Source: Hepsetus odoe
Lineage: Eukaryota > Chordata > Actinopteri > Characiformes > Hepsetidae
DNA length: 64,000 nt
Direction of reading: 5' to 3'
Assembly: GCA_017165825.1 (NCBI GenBank)
Contig: CM029370.1
Coordinates: forward strand, 14,323,920-14,387,919
Below the pieces are notes generated by a model that ran no database searches, was not told the origin of the DNA, and was given only the letters and a program-made list of their open reading frames with translations. Position 1 is the stretch's first letter, and each line of letters opens with the position of its first letter. The position numbers and the translations under genes are program-made. Of the stretch, positions 62,841-64,000 are shown piece by piece.

Positions 62841-63181
62841 AATACAGCATTGAAGCATGTTGCCTTACAAAACAAGTATATAATTATAAATGTTATTATT
62901 AAAAGAGAATTTTTTTTCAAACATGACAAGCAGAATTTTTGCCAAAGTAATATTTAATCTGTTCAGATTATATTATTCCAATGCAGTGCTGAAGTGTCTA
63001 CTTACGTGCAAATCTCAGACACATATATTTCTGTGCTTCGTTTATATCAGAGATTTGTAGTTTATTGTTCTCTGTGTAAATGCTGTTCCTACTGCTTACA
63101 GGTCATCCTGCAGCACTTTTGACTTTGACTTGGCTTCTCTCTCAACTTCCTATACAGTACTTTAAGGTGCCACATTGCTTT

Positions 63182-63385
63182 TAGTGACTATTCTTGTCAT
63201 TGTGAAACACAGTAAAGCAAACAGTGAACCACAACAAAATTGTACCTCTGCATTTTACCCACACACTCACAGCAGGCGGCAGCTAGAGAAAGCTCGCGGG
63301 GAGCAGTGGCAGGCCTTGCTGAAGGGTACCTCAAGGCAACCTACTTGTCTGGGATTCAAAGCCACAACCTTCTGATCCTGGGGCC
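63182..63385 (-). mobile_element. tRNA-derived SINE, family A, headless
   Basis: On the minus strand the B-box region is followed by GCCTTGAGGTACCCTTCAGC and the tail with AGAGGTACAATTTTGTTGTG, ending GACAAGAATAGTCAC. The A-box head is truncated near 63385. Confidence 0.84.
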
Positions 63386-63462
63386 AAAACAGGCCATTGC
63401 TGTCCCATAAATAGTATATATAGAAACAAATATTTACTTTCCCTATAGCTATTGATGGCGAC

Positions 63463-63591
63463 CGGGGGAGCAGTGATGGGGACAGTACTTTGCTCACGGC
63501 TAACAAAGGGCAACCTATTAGTCTGGGATTCAAGCTCACAATCTTCCAAACCAGGGACCAATGCTCTAACCCTTAGGCCACCACTGCCCCA
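63463..63591 (-). mobile_element. tRNA-derived SINE fragment, family A
   Basis: On the minus strand: GGGGCAGTGGTGGCCTAAGG head, GAGCTTGAATCCC B-box remnant, and an end at CATCACTGCTCCCCCGG. The tail is absent. Confidence 0.84.
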
Positions 63592-63935
63592 GTATCAGTG
63601 CTGATACAAGCATTCAGTTGCGCCCTCTCAGTTTCTAATCTGCAAAGAAAAGCCTTACTAAAAGAATATGAGCCCCTGGAGCCCCAAGATTGGGCTGCAG
63701 TGAAAATGCATCTGAAGTGATGGAGCTCAATTAAATACCTTCAGGATACTGATTTAACGTCGCCCGAGCACAGAGATGCTCAGAATGCAAACAAAATCTC
63801 ACACTGAGAATTCTCCATTAATACCCTTGATGTGAAAGTAGCTGTCTAAGTACTTTTGGACACAAACTGTGCTTGTTTACCTTAAAGAAATGATTTGACT
63901 ACTTAGTTTTGAGCTGTAACATCACAAAAAAAGGA

Positions 63936-63953
63936 GGGGGGGGGGGGGGGGGG
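63936..63953. repeat. Poly-G run
   Basis: Eighteen consecutive G bases. Such a tract can form a G-quadruplex and is prone to sequencing error. Confidence 0.9.
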
Positions 63954-64000
63954 ATGCAGTTTGGCATTTCCTCCATACTGTCACAAATGTGCAAGTGATA

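Noticed and set aside
43120..64000. usp46 or rasl11b as the next gene after spata18
   Set aside because: None of the open frames matches the parts of these well-conserved proteins that I know.

Overview
The window is vertebrate nuclear DNA, almost certainly from a ray-finned (teleost) fish. It has split genes with GT-AG introns, a dense load of tRNA-derived SINEs, Tc1/mariner remnants and AT/CA microsatellites, and four genes whose proteins I recognise as vertebrate orthologues. Their order, dcun1d4 (+), lrrc66 (-), sgcb (-), spata18 (+), is as I recall it for human 4q12. I cannot name the species.

Region by region. Positions 1-760 are a CpG-richer 5' region. dcun1d4 exons lie between 2692 and 7094. 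A 535-bp inverted-repeat element (7547-8081) and AT-rich probable 3' UTR or intergenic DNA follow. lrrc66 runs leftwards from 22496 to 11213: three small exons encode a signal peptide, leucine-rich repeats and the start of an Ig domain, and a 6.0-kb terminal exon encodes the rest. sgcb runs leftwards from 31922 to 26559 in six exons, with a probable 2.7-kb 3' UTR. A repeat-filled interval with a TATA box leads into spata18 (33324-41665, twelve coding exons). From about 43.1 kb to the end I find no protein gene, only SINEs, a nested mariner element, microsatellites and unique sequence that may hold regulatory DNA.

The reconstructed coding sequences keep one reading frame throughout: Dcun1d4 231 aa from the internal Met (plus 43 in-frame upstream codons), Lrrc66 2325 aa, beta-sarcoglycan 313 aa, Spata18 491 aa. 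The four genes are not an operon and act in different processes: cullin neddylation, an uncharacterised LRR receptor-like protein, the muscle sarcoglycan complex and mitochondrial quality control.

The most unusual content is in Lrrc66. Its cytoplasmic tail carries 21 degenerate copies of a module (FFxQIxxSLNx followed by VPKVKRYIQFTQSEPQ), about 60 residues apart and all in one exon. I do not recognise this module from any family and do not recall it in the roughly 880-aa human protein. Many copies match the RVxF-type protein phosphatase 1 docking pattern, which suggests a multivalent docking scaffold. This is inference, not established.
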